Notes: generated from the sequence alone by a model not told the origin. A DNA stretch of 64,000 nt from CAVSIP01 sp963728075 (GCA_963728075.1 CAVSIP010000002.1:62001-126000); one strand, 5' to 3'. Shown: positions 44,604 to 54,265, numbered from the stretch's first letter. A program made the numbers and translations.

Positions 44604-45863
44604 ATGTTCTCTGCCCTCATGACCGCCGCGCCGACCGTTGTCGCCCCCGATGTGGCAGGCGGGCCGCCGCGGGCCCTCACCGGTGCCCGTGCGGTGCTGC
44701 TGCTCGGCTCGATGACCGCGCTGACCCCGCTGGCGATCGACGCCTACATCCCGGCGCTGCCGACGCTGACGCGGGACCTCGGTGCGTCGGGCAGCCTGGG
44801 CCAGCTCACGATGACCGCGCTCCTGCTCGGTCTGGCGGTAGGTCAGCTCGTCGGCGGGCCGATCAGCGACGCGACCGGCCGGCGTCGCCCCGCGCTGACG
44901 GGGATCGGCCTGTTCGTGGCCGCCTCGCTGCTGTGCGCGATCGCCCCCGCCATCTGGGTGCTCATCCCCCTGCGGTTCCTGCAGGGCGCCTCGGGCGCGG
45001 CGGCCGTCGTGACGGCGCGGGCGGTCGTCCGTGACCTGCACGGCGGGGTGGCCGCCGCGCGGATGTTCGCGCTGCTCATCCTCGTCATGGGCGTCGCCCC
45101 CGTCGTCGCGCCGATCGCTGGGGCGCAGCTGCTGCGCGTGACCTCCTGGCGCGGGGTGTTCGTCGCCCTGGCCGTGCTCGGCACCGTGCTGTTCGTCGTG
45201 GTGGCCCGCACGCTGCCCGAGACGCTGTCCGAGCACGGCAGGCACGTCGGCGGGCTGCGGCCGACGTTGCGCACGTTCGCCTCCCTGCTCACCGATCGCG
45301 CGTTCGTCGGCTACGCCGCCGCGGGCGGGCTCGCGCTGGCGGCGGTCTTCTCCTACATCTCCGGCTCGCCGTTCGTGCTGCAGGACATCTACGGCATGTC
45401 ACCGCAGGCGTTCAGCGGTGTGTTCGCCGCGAACGCGGTCGGGTTCGTCACCCTCAGCCAGGTGAGCGCCCGGATCGTGCACCGGACGGGTCCGCGCCGC
45501 CTGCTGCTCGTCGGGCTTGGCCTGTCGGTGGCCGGCTCGTCGTTCTTCGCGGTGGCGGTGCTCGCCCACCTGGGTCTGCCCGCCGTGGTTGCCGGGCTGT
45601 TCCTCGTGGTGGCGGCGGTCGGGTTCACCGCGCCCAACGCGACGGCGCTGGCGCTCGCCGAGCACGGCCGTACGGCGGGCGCGGCGTCGGCGCTCGTGGG
45701 TGTCGGCCAGTACGTCATCGGCGGCGCGGCGGCACCGCTCACCGGCCTCGGCGGCACCCACACCGCCGTCCCGCTCGCGGTGGTCCTGCTCGCGCTGTCG
45801 GTCGCGGCGGCGACGACGGTGCCGCTCACCTCGGCCCGCCGCCTGCGTACGGTTCCCGCGTGA
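44604..45863 (+). CDS. Bcr/CflA-type multidrug MFS transporter
   Basis: A 419-residue protein with twelve hydrophobic segments. TPLAIDAYIPALPTLTRDLG and GQLVGGPISDATGRRRPALT are typical for the Bcr/CflA (DHA1) group. I use ATG 44604; GTG 44601 and ATG 44619 are alternatives. The 3' end overlaps the hydrolase gene by 4 bases (GTGA). Confidence 0.9.
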   Translation: MFSALMTAAPTVVAPDVAGGPPRALTGARAVLLLGSMTALTPLAIDAYIPALPTLTRDLGASGSLGQLTMTALLLGLAVGQLVGGPISDATGRRRPALTGIGLFVAASLLCAIAPAIWVLIPLRFLQGASGAAAVVTARAVVRDLHGGVAAARMFALLILVMGVAPVVAPIAGAQLLRVTSWRGVFVALAVLGTVLFVVVARTLPETLSEHGRHVGGLRPTLRTFASLLTDRAFVGYAAAGGLALAAVFSYISGSPFVLQDIYGMSPQAFSGVFAANAVGFVTLSQVSARIVHRTGPRRLLLVGLGLSVAGSSFFAVAVLAHLGLPAVVAGLFLVVAAVGFTAPNATALALAEHGRTAGAASALVGVGQYVIGGAAAPLTGLGGTHTAVPLAVVLLALSVAAATTVPLTSARRLRTVPA

Positions 45864-46561
45864 CCACCCGGCCGCGCCTGCACGGCCCGTACCGCCGCCG
45901 CGGGGCGCGGGCCGTCGTGCTGGTGCTGCACGGCGGCACTGAGGAGAGCACCGAACGCCCGCGTGTGCTGGGGCGGGCGGCGCTGCGGATGCTGCCGTTC
46001 GCGTGGGCCGTGCGTCGCGCCGGGTTCGGCCGCCGGGGCCGTCGGGTGGCCGTCGCCCGGCTGCAGTACCGCCACCGGGGGTGGAACGCCCCCCGCCAGG
46101 ACCCCGTCACCGACGTGCGCTGGGCGCTGTCCGTGCTGCGGGATCGGCACCCCGGCGTCCCGGTCGTGCTGCTCGGGCACTCGATGGGTGGCCGTGCGGC
46201 GCTGCGGGCCGCGGGCGAGCCCGGCGTCGCCGGCGTGGTGGTGCTGGCGCCGTGGGTGCCGAAGGGGGAGCCGGTCGAGCAGCTCGCCGGCCGGACGGTG
46301 GTGCTGCTGCACGGTGGCGAGGACGAGCGGACCAGCCCGCGCGCGACCGCCCGCTACGCCGCCCGCGCCGCTGCTCACGCCGAGCGCCTCGTGCACCTCG
46401 AGCTCTCCGGCTCCGGGCACGCCCTGCTCGAACGCTGGCGCGAGTGGCACCGGCTCGGTGCGCAGTCGGCGCTGGCCGTCGCCGGCCTCGCCCCCTTCCC
46501 GCACCCGATCGACCGGGCTCTCGCCGACGGCGGCGACGAGCGGATCGGCGTCGTCCACTAG
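45860..46561 (+). CDS. Alpha/beta hydrolase
   Basis: A 233-residue hydrolase with the nucleophile elbow LLGHSMGGRAALRAAG, an oxyanion region VVLVLHGGTEES near the N-terminus, an acid in HGGEDERTSP and a histidine in SGSGHALLERW, so the catalytic triad looks complete. The start GTG 45860 overlaps the MFS gene; co-transcription suggests a linked detoxification role (inference). The substrate is unknown. Confidence 0.83.
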   Translation: MTTRPRLHGPYRRRGARAVVLVLHGGTEESTERPRVLGRAALRMLPFAWAVRRAGFGRRGRRVAVARLQYRHRGWNAPRQDPVTDVRWALSVLRDRHPGVPVVLLGHSMGGRAALRAAGEPGVAGVVVLAPWVPKGEPVEQLAGRTVVLLHGGEDERTSPRATARYAARAAAHAERLVHLELSGSGHALLERWREWHRLGAQSALAVAGLAPFPHPIDRALADGGDERIGVVH

Positions 46562-46572
46562 CGTCCCGCGGG

Positions 46573-46899
46573 TCAGGCCACCCGGTCGCCCGGCTGCGCG
46601 CCCTCGTCCGGGTGCAGCAGGTGAACGGTCCCGCCGGCGTCCACCGCGCCGAGCACGAGGAACTCGCTGACGAACCCGGCGATGCGGCGCGTGCCGAGGT
46701 TCACCGCGCCGACGACCAGCCGCCCGCGCAGCGCCTCGGCGGGGTAGTTGCGCACCTGCGCGCTCGTCCGCAGCACGCCCAGCTCGGGGCCGAAGTCGAC
46801 GGCGAGCTTCCAGGCCGGCTTGTGCGCCTCGGGGAAGTCCTCGACGTCGACCACCCGGCCGACCCGCATGTCGACCGCCTGGAACGCCTCGAGGCTCAC
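46573..46899 (-). CDS. csaA: CsaA-like tRNA-binding domain protein
   Basis: A 108-residue OB-fold protein: FQAVDMRVGRVVDVEDFPEA, KPAWKLAVDFGPELGVLRTS, and LRGRLVVGAVNLGTRRIAGF with SEFLVLGA. This matches CsaA, a dimeric tRNA-binding protein with secretion-chaperone activity in Bacillus, related to the C-terminal domain of some methionyl-tRNA synthetases. It is last in the minus-strand run with the thioesterase gene 9 bases upstream. Confidence 0.9.
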   Translation of the reverse strand: MSLEAFQAVDMRVGRVVDVEDFPEAHKPAWKLAVDFGPELGVLRTSAQVRNYPAEALRGRLVVGAVNLGTRRIAGFVSEFLVLGAVDAGGTVHLLHPDEGAQPGDRVA

Positions 46900-46908
46900 C
46901 GGTACGCC

Positions 46909-47724
46909 TCAGCCGCGGCGGGCCAGCGCGGGTCCGGACAGGGCCAGCTGGCGGGACTGCGCCACCAACCGGCCGGCGGAGTCCCAGACGTCGGCGTTCT
47001 CGTCGAACCAGCCCTGGGCGGACAGCGCGCTCGTCCACGTCCGGGTGGCGAGCCAGCCGGGAGCCGGCAGTGCGCGCAGCAGGAACGTCAGCTCCACCGT
47101 CGGGCACCACCCACCGTGGCCGAGCTCGAGGACGACGGGAGGCAGCGCGTCCGTGGCCACGATGAGCGCGAGCGGATCGGGGTCGCTGCCGTCGGCGAGC
47201 CGGATCCAGCCGCGCAGGTCGGGGTTCCCCGACGGCTCACCGCGGGTGAAGCCGACCCGTTCCGGGTCCAGCCGCAGGTCGAGCACCTTGCGGATGCCCA
47301 CGGCCAGCGCGGGGTCGCCGCTCTGCTGCATCCCGCCGTAGCAGTCCTCGACCGGGGGCATCGTGGCGGGCGGTCCCGCGGTCCACTCGTGGTCCTCGTC
47401 GGTGAGGTCCCCGGCGGCCACCACCGCCTCGATGCACTCCCGCCCGTCCTGCATGAGCCGGGCCCGGACGGTCGTCACCGTACGGCCGCTGCGGACGACC
47501 TCGGTTTCGATCTCCACCTCGCGGAAGTGCGGCGGGCGCAGGAAGTGCGCGCTCACCGCCAGCGGGTGCGGCCGGCCCGCAGCGGTCAGGGCCGCCCGGG
47601 TCAGCGTCGCCATCGTGTACCCGCCGTGCGGCTTGTCGCCGATGGACCAGTCCGGGTGCAGGTCGGCGCCGTACCGGCCGTCGCCGAGAGGGGTGACCGC
47701 GGAGGCGGCCGCGAACTCGCTCAC
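46909..47724 (-). CDS. Acyl-CoA thioesterase, double hotdog (TesB-like) family
   Basis: A 271-residue protein from GTG 47724. It has IGDKPHGGYTMATLTRAAL, the first hotdog helix, SAHFLRPPHFREVEIETEVV, and a second hotdog with DLRGWIRLADGSDPDPLALI followed by VELTFLLRALPAPGWLATRT. The pattern fits the thioesterase-like family common in Actinobacteria. The substrate is not predictable. It lies between the cyclic-nucleotide-binding gene and csaA. Confidence 0.85.
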   Translation of the reverse strand: MSEFAAASAVTPLGDGRYGADLHPDWSIGDKPHGGYTMATLTRAALTAAGRPHPLAVSAHFLRPPHFREVEIETEVVRSGRTVTTVRARLMQDGRECIEAVVAAGDLTDEDHEWTAGPPATMPPVEDCYGGMQQSGDPALAVGIRKVLDLRLDPERVGFTRGEPSGNPDLRGWIRLADGSDPDPLALIVATDALPPVVLELGHGGWCPTVELTFLLRALPAPGWLATRTWTSALSAQGWFDENADVWDSAGRLVAQSRQLALSGPALARRG

Positions 47725-47771
47725 GGGAGCGCACCGTACCGGGCGGTCGACGCTGTCCCGTCGCAGGGCGG

Positions 47772-48194
47772 TCAGGCCAGATCTGTCTCGGCGTCGCGAA
47801 GCCGAGCGCACAGGGTGACGAGCAGGGCCCTGGCCAGGTCGGGCTGCGCACCGAGCAGCTGATGGAAGTCCCACGAGACGATCGACTGCGTACGCAGCGG
47901 CGTCTCGGCTCGCACGGTGGCCGAGCGGGGCTTGCCGTCGATCAGTGAGATCTCTCCGAAGTAGTCGCCTGGGCCGAGGTCGCGGCGATGCTGCCCGTGC
48001 ACGTGCACCGAGGCTCGCCCTTCCACGATGACGTGAAAGCCGGCGTGTCCGCCGCCCTGCTCGACGATCTCGCGTCCGGCCTGATGATCGACCGGCGCGG
48101 CTGCGCGCGCGATTGCCTTGAGGCCACGGTCGGTCAACCCTGAGAACAGGTCCACCTGACGGAGCCGGTCGATGAGCTGCTGGTCGTCTGCCAT
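47772..48194 (-). CDS. Stand-alone cyclic nucleotide-binding domain protein
   Basis: A 140-residue protein consisting of one cNMP-binding (Crp-like) beta-barrel: LFSGLTDRGLKAIARAAAPV, GREIVEQGGGHAGFHVIVEG, and the phosphate-binding cassette FGEISLIDGKPRSATVRAET, where the Arg-Ser-Ala-Thr part is like that of cAMP-binding proteins. No DNA-binding or enzyme domain is attached. It follows the cyclase gene by 36 bases on the same strand, which strongly suggests it reads the cyclase product. Confidence 0.9.
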   Translation of the reverse strand: MADDQQLIDRLRQVDLFSGLTDRGLKAIARAAAPVDHQAGREIVEQGGGHAGFHVIVEGRASVHVHGQHRRDLGPGDYFGEISLIDGKPRSATVRAETPLRTQSIVSWDFHQLLGAQPDLARALLVTLCARLRDAETDLA

Positions 48195-48230
48195 GCGTCT
48201 CCTTGGTCGGTAGTCGGGTCGTGGCGCCCG

Positions 48231-51200
48231 TCAGGAAGCCAGGGGCGGCAGCGGAGCGGTGAGCGCACCGCGCAGGGCCCCTGCTCGGGCGAGATCGGGC
48301 GCGGCGCCGAGCGGCTCCAGCACGGCAACCGCCTCGTCGGCGAGTACGGCCGCCTCGGTGGGACGGGCCTGCTCGGTGAGCCACTGCGCCCAGTCGCAGA
48401 GCACGCGGGCGAGGAACAGCGGGTAGCCGAGCTCGCGCAGGATGCGGGCCGCCTCCGCATACAGCCCGTGGGCGTCGTCACCGCCGTCGAGCCGGGCCTG
48501 GTAATGGGCCACCTCTGCCTGCAGGTAGGGCGGCACGTGTCCCGGGGGGCGGTCGGCGAGCAGTGCAAGCACGTGCCGTGCGTCGTCGGTGCGCCCGAGT
48601 GCGAGCGCGGACTCCATGGTCGCCGGCCAGAGCAGACGGTTGGACTCGTGCCGAACGCCCAGGTACTCGACGGCGTCCTGCACGCCGAGCAGACCTACCT
48701 CGAGCGCACGCGGGAAGTCCTCACTGGCCAGTGCGGTGACGGCAGTGAGGGTTCGCCAGGCGCTGAGCGACTGCTGGTCGGCGGTGGACTCCCAGGACCG
48801 TATCCGTTCCAGCACGGTCTGCGCCGTGGACAGATCGCCCCGCCATGCGGCAAGCAAGCCTCGGCGCACGGCGACATGCTCACTGCCGACCCAGGCTTCG
48901 GCTTCCGGGTCGCCGACCAGCTCCTCGATGAGCCGGGCCGCCTCGTCCCATCGCCCTTTCTGCAGCAGCATGAGGATGAGGTTGCCTGCGTTGAACCGCA
49001 AGGCGAACCGGTCCCCCCGCCGACGGGCGAACTCCATTGCCGCCAGCGCGTGCTCCTCGCCCCCGGGCAGGTCGCTGGTCATGCAGAGGTCGGAGGCGCA
49101 GAGCAACGCCCGCAGCTGGTCCTGCATGTCGCTGCTGCGCTCCCCCAGCTCGATGCCCCAGCGGAAGTACATGAGTGCCTCGTCCGCCCGGTTGCTCCAG
49201 TTCAGGACGATGCCCTTGAGCACGGCACCCTGGCACAGGGCACGCAAGGACTGCAGCGCCTGCGCCTCTTCCAGGCCCCGCTCGCAGTACGGCCGCGCCT
49301 CGTCGGCTGATCCGGAGAAGACCAGCTCCCCAGCGAGGGACAGCCGGACCAGCACGGAACGCTCGTGAATGGTCTCGTCGGCGTCGAGCAGGGCCACGTC
49401 GGAGCGGGCCTCGTCCAACATCTCCGTGGCGACATCGCCACCCGCCGCGAGACATCCCCGTCGCCGCATCCGACAGTAGGCGGCGTCGCGGATGCGCCCG
49501 GCCGCGTCGTGGGCAACGGCGGCGGCACCGTAGAGATCAGCCGCCTCGTTCATGCGGCCGCCCTGTTCTGCCGCCTCACCGGCACGTTCCACGAGCGTGG
49601 TACGGGTTGCCTCGTCCTCGACCAGCCCGGCCGCCACCTGCAGGGCGCGGACCGCTGTCTCGGGGGCGCCGACCGACAGCGCGCGCCGGCCGGCCCGTTC
49701 GTAGGCTGCCCGCGCCTGCTCACGGATCTCGTCCGCATCCGGGTCCTCAGGCTGCGCGAGGTAGGAGTCGCGGAAGTGCTCGGCGACCACCTCGGCCATC
49801 TCGCTGCCCTCGTCGGGGAACACTTCCTGCAGGTGGCGGGCGACCTGCAGGTGCCGAGCCTTGCGGTCGTGGCGGGACAAGGTCTCGTATGCCACGGTGC
49901 GCGCGATCGACTGCGTGAACGCGTAGTGGCCCTGGTCGGGGGAGAGCCGGTCGGTGCGGACAGTGAGGATCTCCCGGCGGACCAGTGCGGCGAGCAGTGC
50001 GTCGACCTCCTCGGCGGGATGCGCGGTCACCGCGGATACCGCCGTACGCGGGAATGTCCCGCCGAGCACGGACAGACCCTCCACCAGTTCCCGCGCCTGC
50101 GGAGGCAGGGCGTCGATACGGGCCGTGATCAGCGAGCTGAGCGAGGCGGGGACGTCCAGCGAGCCGACGTCGTCCACCAGCCGGTAGGACCCGTCGACGG
50201 CCTGGATGAGGTCGCGGTCGACCAGCGACCGGACCAGCTCCACGAGGTAGAGCGGTACGCCACCTGCGGCGGTGACGATCCGGTTGGCGACCGGCTCCGG
50301 CAGGTCGGCGACCAGGTCGTCCAGCACCGCTCGCACGGCCTGGTCGGGCAGCGGGTCGAGCACGAGCGAGGTGACGCTGCCTCGGCCGGCCGCCCACCCC
50401 GGCCGCCGCTCGAGCAGGTCCGGCCGGGCCAGCGTCAGCAGGAACACGGGCGCGTCGCCGGCCCAGTCCAGCAGGTGCTCGCAGAAGTCGAGCAGGCCCG
50501 CGTCGGCCCACTGCAGGTCGTCGATGATCAGCACCACCGGATGGTGTTCGGCGAGCTGTTCGAACCACAGCCGCCACCCGGCGAACAGGTCCTCTCGTTG
50601 CAGCCCGGGTTCGGCCACCCCCAGCAGCGCACCCAGCCGCGGGCGCAGGAAGTCGCGGGCGGACGTGTCCCGCACCCACCGGGCCAGCCCGTCGTCCAGC
50701 TTCCGCGCGGCCGAGGCGCCACCCTCTTCCTCACCGATGCCCAGGCGTTTGCGGACGATCTGGGCCAGCGCCCAGTAGGCCACGCCCTCTCCGTACGGCA
50801 GGCAGCGTCCGGAGTGCCAGAACACGGTCTCCGCCAGGCCGTCGACGTACTTCTCGAACTCCCAATGCAGCCGGCTCTTGCCCACACCGGCCAGTCCGAC
50901 GATGGAGACCAGCCGGGCCCGCTGCTCGTCGGCGACGCCGTGGAACGCCTCCTTGATCGCCCGCAGCTCCCGGTCACGCCCGATGAACCGGGCTTCCAGC
51001 CCGTCGATGCGGTCCAGGCCTCCGATCCCGGCGACGACGCGAACCGCGCGCGACAGCGGCACGGGGGACTGCTTGCCCTTGAGCTCGTGCTCGCCGGCGG
51101 TCACGTACTCGACCGAGGCTGCGGTCTGCCGCCGGGTCTGCTCGTCGACGAGCACGGCGCCGGGGTCGGCGGCCGACTGCACCCGCGCGGCGGTGTTCAC

Positions 51201-51791
51201 CGCGTCGCCGGCGACCATCCCCTCCCCGACGGCGCCCAGCGTGACGGCGACCTCACCGGTGACCACACCGGCCCGGGCCCGCAGCTTGGGGACGCCGTGC
51301 TCGGCCCCGAACGCTGCGACCGCGTCGACCAGCTCAAGCCCGGCGCGGACCGCGCGCTCCGCGCCGTCCTCGTGCGCGGTCGGCGCACCCCACACCGCCA
51401 TCACCGCGTCGCCGATGAACTTCTCGATCGTGCCGCCGTAGCGGTCTACGATCGTGCGAGCCAGGCCGAAGTACTGCGAGAGCAGGTCACGCACCTGCTC
51501 CTGGTCACGCTTCTCCGACAGCGTGGTAAAGCCCACGAGGTCACAGAACAGGACCGAGCAGACGCGGCGCTCGGTGGTCCGCGGCGCGGGGGCGGGCGCG
51601 TGGCCGCTGTCAGCCGCGACCTCTGACAGCCGGGCGCCGCACTCGCCGCAGAACTTCGAGCCGGGATCCGCGACCGTGCCGCAGGCAGGGCAGCCGACGG
51701 GTGGCAGCGCGAGCGCGACACCGCACTCACCGCAGAACTTGCGGTGATCGGCGTTCGTGCCTCCGCACGCCGGACACCTCATGCCGCTCAC
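48231..51791 (-). CDS. Class III adenylate cyclase with zinc ribbons, AAA ATPase and TPR-like repeats
   Basis: A 1186-residue protein. Residues 5-52 hold two zinc ribbons (CPACGG...FCGECG and CPACGT...FCGECG). Residues 75-250 form a class III cyclase with metal-binding Asp84 (LFCDLVGFTTLSE) and Asp128 (EKFIGDAVMAVWG), Lys124 and Asp196 for adenine, and Asn199 and Arg203 in GDAVNTAARV, so it should make cAMP. A STAND-like ATPase follows (GRDRELRAIKEAF, Walker A GLAGVGKS at 299-306, Walker B VLIIDDLQWAD). The C-terminal 500 residues are helical, TPR-like. The gene heads a run with the cyclic nucleotide-binding gene. Confidence 0.92.
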   Translation of the reverse strand: MSGMRCPACGGTNADHRKFCGECGVALALPPVGCPACGTVADPGSKFCGECGARLSEVAADSGHAPAPAPRTTERRVCSVLFCDLVGFTTLSEKRDQEQVRDLLSQYFGLARTIVDRYGGTIEKFIGDAVMAVWGAPTAHEDGAERAVRAGLELVDAVAAFGAEHGVPKLRARAGVVTGEVAVTLGAVGEGMVAGDAVNTAARVQSAADPGAVLVDEQTRRQTAASVEYVTAGEHELKGKQSPVPLSRAVRVVAGIGGLDRIDGLEARFIGRDRELRAIKEAFHGVADEQRARLVSIVGLAGVGKSRLHWEFEKYVDGLAETVFWHSGRCLPYGEGVAYWALAQIVRKRLGIGEEEGGASAARKLDDGLARWVRDTSARDFLRPRLGALLGVAEPGLQREDLFAGWRLWFEQLAEHHPVVLIIDDLQWADAGLLDFCEHLLDWAGDAPVFLLTLARPDLLERRPGWAAGRGSVTSLVLDPLPDQAVRAVLDDLVADLPEPVANRIVTAAGGVPLYLVELVRSLVDRDLIQAVDGSYRLVDDVGSLDVPASLSSLITARIDALPPQARELVEGLSVLGGTFPRTAVSAVTAHPAEEVDALLAALVRREILTVRTDRLSPDQGHYAFTQSIARTVAYETLSRHDRKARHLQVARHLQEVFPDEGSEMAEVVAEHFRDSYLAQPEDPDADEIREQARAAYERAGRRALSVGAPETAVRALQVAAGLVEDEATRTTLVERAGEAAEQGGRMNEAADLYGAAAVAHDAAGRIRDAAYCRMRRRGCLAAGGDVATEMLDEARSDVALLDADETIHERSVLVRLSLAGELVFSGSADEARPYCERGLEEAQALQSLRALCQGAVLKGIVLNWSNRADEALMYFRWGIELGERSSDMQDQLRALLCASDLCMTSDLPGGEEHALAAMEFARRRGDRFALRFNAGNLILMLLQKGRWDEAARLIEELVGDPEAEAWVGSEHVAVRRGLLAAWRGDLSTAQTVLERIRSWESTADQQSLSAWRTLTAVTALASEDFPRALEVGLLGVQDAVEYLGVRHESNRLLWPATMESALALGRTDDARHVLALLADRPPGHVPPYLQAEVAHYQARLDGGDDAHGLYAEAARILRELGYPLFLARVLCDWAQWLTEQARPTEAAVLADEAVAVLEPLGAAPDLARAGALRGALTAPLPPLAS

Positions 51792-51872
51792 CCCCTGCGG
51801 TCCGGAGGCTAACCCCTGTCGTGGGCTCCGTCAGGTCCTCGCCGGTCCGACCCGGCTCCGGGGGCCACCGTC

Positions 51873-52917
51873 CTAGAGGGCGGTCCCCACGATCACCGGC
51901 TCCGGGTGCAGCTCGACGCCGAACGTCTCGCGTACGCCGTCCCGGATGGTCCGGGCCAGGGCCAGTAGGTCCGCGGTGCGCCCGCCACCGCGGTGGACGA
52001 GCGCCAGGGTGTGCTTGGTGGAGATGCCGACCGGCCCGTCACCGTAGCCCTTGCCGAAGCCGGCGTGCTCGATGAGCCAGGCGGCCGGGACCTTCACCCG
52101 TCCGTCGTCGGCGTCGTAGTGCGGCACCTGCTCACCGGCGCGCTCCTGCAGGCGGGTCCACGCGTCGACGTCGAGCACCGGGTTGGTGAAGAACGAGCCG
52201 GCGCTCGTCGCGTCGGGGTCGTCCGGGTCGAGCACCATGCCCTTGCCCCGCCGCAGCGCCAGCACGGCCGCCCGGACCTCGGCGAGCGGGGCCTGCCCGC
52301 CGACCGGGACGCCCAGGCGCCGTGCCAGCTCGGCGTAGCGCACCGGCCGGGACACCGGGCCGGGGACGAGCCGGAAGCTGGCGCCGAGCACCACCAGGCG
52401 GTCCTGGTACTTGAACCGGCTGCTCCGGTAGCCCAGGCCGCAGTCGCCGGCCGGCATCCGTACGGTCTCGCCCGTCGCTCGGTCGTAGACGTCGACCGCG
52501 ACGAGCGTGTCGGAGATCTCCTGGCCGTACGCCCCGACGTTCTGCACCGGGGTCGCGCCCGTGCTGCCGGGGATGCCGGACAGCGCCTCGAAGCCGGCCA
52601 GCCGCTCGGCCACCGTGCGCTCGACGACCGGGTCCCAGGGCTCGCCTGCCTCGGCGTGGACGAGCACGTCGTCGCCGGTGCGCTCCACCGTCACCCCCCG
52701 GGTGGCGATGTGCACGACCGTGCCGGGGAACCCGGCGTCCGGCAGCACGACGTTGCTGCCGCCGGCGAGCAGCAGGACCGGCTCGGCGGCGGCGTCAGCC
52801 CGTCCGCAGCGCGGCGACGAGCTCCTCGCGGGTCGTCGTCTCGACCAGCCGGCGCGCGGGTCCGCCGAGCCGCAGGGTCGTCAGCGGCGCCAGCGCGACG
52901 TCGGTGGCCACGGTCAC
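51873..52917 (-). CDS. murB: UDP-N-acetylmuramate dehydrogenase MurB (one apparent frameshift)
   Basis: MurB reduces UDP-GlcNAc-enolpyruvate to UDP-MurNAc. GTG 52917 gives MTVATDVALAPLTTLRLGGP, then a stop in frame near 52798. Removing one base among the three C residues at 52799-52801 restores ADAAAEPVLLLAGGSNVVLP, and the rest is normal: SGIPGSTGATPVQNVGAYGQ, YRSSRFKYQDRLVVLGASF, SAGSFFTNPVLD (catalytic Ser), and WLIEHAGFGKGYG. The total of 1045 bases (3n+1) fits one insertion. murB is essential, so sequence error is likely. It follows the SPFH gene by 26 bases. Confidence 0.92.
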
Positions 52918-52943
52918 GCGGCCAGCCTAGGTGCGGGGTGCGC

Positions 52944-53822
52944 TCAGGTGGCCGGGCGCTCGCCGCCGAACGCCTTCCCGATGCCCTCCAGCGCCCGGGT
53001 GAGCTCGGCCGGCACGACGAAGACGCTGCTGCCGCTGCCCTGCGTGAGCTGGGGCAGCGCCTGCAGGTACTGGTAGGCGAGCAGCTTCGGGTCGGGGTCG
53101 CCGTCGTGGATCGCCTGGAAGACGGTCGCGATCGCCTTCGCCTGGCCCTCCGCCCGCAGCGCAGCGGCTTTCGCCTCGCCCTCGGCGCGGAGCACGGCCG
53201 ACTGCTTCTCGCCCTCCGCGGTGAGGATCGCGGACTGCTTGGTGCCCTCGGCGGTGAGGATCGCCGCGCGCTTGCTGCGCTCGGCGCGCATCTGCTGCTC
53301 CATGGAGTCCTGGATGGACGGCGGCGGGTCGATCGCCTTGAGCTCCACGCGGTTGACGCGGATGCCCCACTTGCCGGTCGCCTCGTCGAGGACGATCCGC
53401 AGGGCGCTGTTGATCTCTTCGCGGCTGGTCAGCGTTCGCTCGAGGTCCATCCCGCCGACGACGTTGCGCAGCGTCGTCACGGTGAGCTGCTCGACCGCCT
53501 GGATGTAGTTGGCGATCTCGTACTGGGCCGCCCGCGGGTCGGTCACCTGGAAGTAGACGACGGTGTCGATGGAGACCACCAGGTTGTCCTCGGTGATCAC
53601 CGGCTGCGGCGGGAAGCTCACCACCTGCTCGCGCAGGTCGAGCAGGGGCAGGACGCGGTCGACGAACGGGATGATGATCGTCAGCCCCGGGCCGAGCGTG
53701 CGCTGGTACCGGCCGAGCCGCTCGATGATGCCCGCACGGGCCTGCGGGACGATGCGTATCGCGCGGGCGAGGACGACGAGGACGAAGAACGCGGCCACGC
53801 CGGCGGCGATCAGACCTGCCAT
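52944..53822 (-). CDS. SPFH/Band 7 family membrane protein (QmcA/stomatin-like)
   Basis: A 292-residue protein with one N-terminal membrane helix (LIAAGVAAFFVLVVLARAI), the SPFH core (IIERLGRYQRTLGPGLTIII, FVDRVLPLLDLREQVVSF, DTVVYFQVTDPRAAQYEI), and a long Ala/Glu/Lys coiled coil with repeated LTAEGTKQSAILTAEGEKQ. SPFH proteins scaffold membrane microdomains with NfeD partners. The upstream NfeD gene overlaps its start by 13 bases. Confidence 0.93.
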   Translation of the reverse strand: MAGLIAAGVAAFFVLVVLARAIRIVPQARAGIIERLGRYQRTLGPGLTIIIPFVDRVLPLLDLREQVVSFPPQPVITEDNLVVSIDTVVYFQVTDPRAAQYEIANYIQAVEQLTVTTLRNVVGGMDLERTLTSREEINSALRIVLDEATGKWGIRVNRVELKAIDPPPSIQDSMEQQMRAERSKRAAILTAEGTKQSAILTAEGEKQSAVLRAEGEAKAAALRAEGQAKAIATVFQAIHDGDPDPKLLAYQYLQALPQLTQGSGSSVFVVPAELTRALEGIGKAFGGERPAT

Positions 53823-54265
53823 GAGGACTCCTGCTCGGTGGAGTGGACGAGGGCCGTCGCGCCCTCGATGGCGAGCACGTCGGCCGTGACGCCTTCCGGG
53901 ATGACCTGCCGGCCGTCGTACGCCCGGGCGGACCAGATCTCCCCGCCGATGCGCACCTGCCCGCCCTGCCCGTCCACCTGGGCGACCACCACCGCCGGTT
54001 GGCCGACGAGCGCGGCGACGCCGGTACGGGTCTCCGGGGGCGACTGCAGCAGGTGGCGGCGGGCCACCGGGCGGACGAGCAGCAGCAGCGCGGGGGTGGC
54101 GACCGCGAACGTGGCGACCTGGCCAGCGGTCCCGATACCCAGACCGGCGACGCCGGCCGCGACGAGCGCGGCGCCGGCGACCATGCCGAGCACGAGGCCC
54201 AGCGTCAGCACCTCGGCCACCGCGCAGGCCCCCGCGACGACCAGCCAGACGAGCCAGTCCGCCAT
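53810..54265 (-). CDS. NfeD-like membrane protein
   Basis: A 151-residue protein with three to four membrane helices in the first half (MADWLVWLVVAGACAVAEVL, LGMVAGAALVAAGVAGLGI, VATFAVATPALLLLVRPVA) and a C-terminal OB-fold domain (TGVAALVGQPAVVVAQVDG, RIGGEIWSARAYDGRQVIPE, GVTADVLAIEGATALV). This is the short NfeD form that pairs with SPFH proteins. ATG 54265 opens the minus-strand run. Confidence 0.92.
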   Translation of the reverse strand: MADWLVWLVVAGACAVAEVLTLGLVLGMVAGAALVAAGVAGLGIGTAGQVATFAVATPALLLLVRPVARRHLLQSPPETRTGVAALVGQPAVVVAQVDGQGGQVRIGGEIWSARAYDGRQVIPEGVTADVLAIEGATALVHSTEQESSWQV

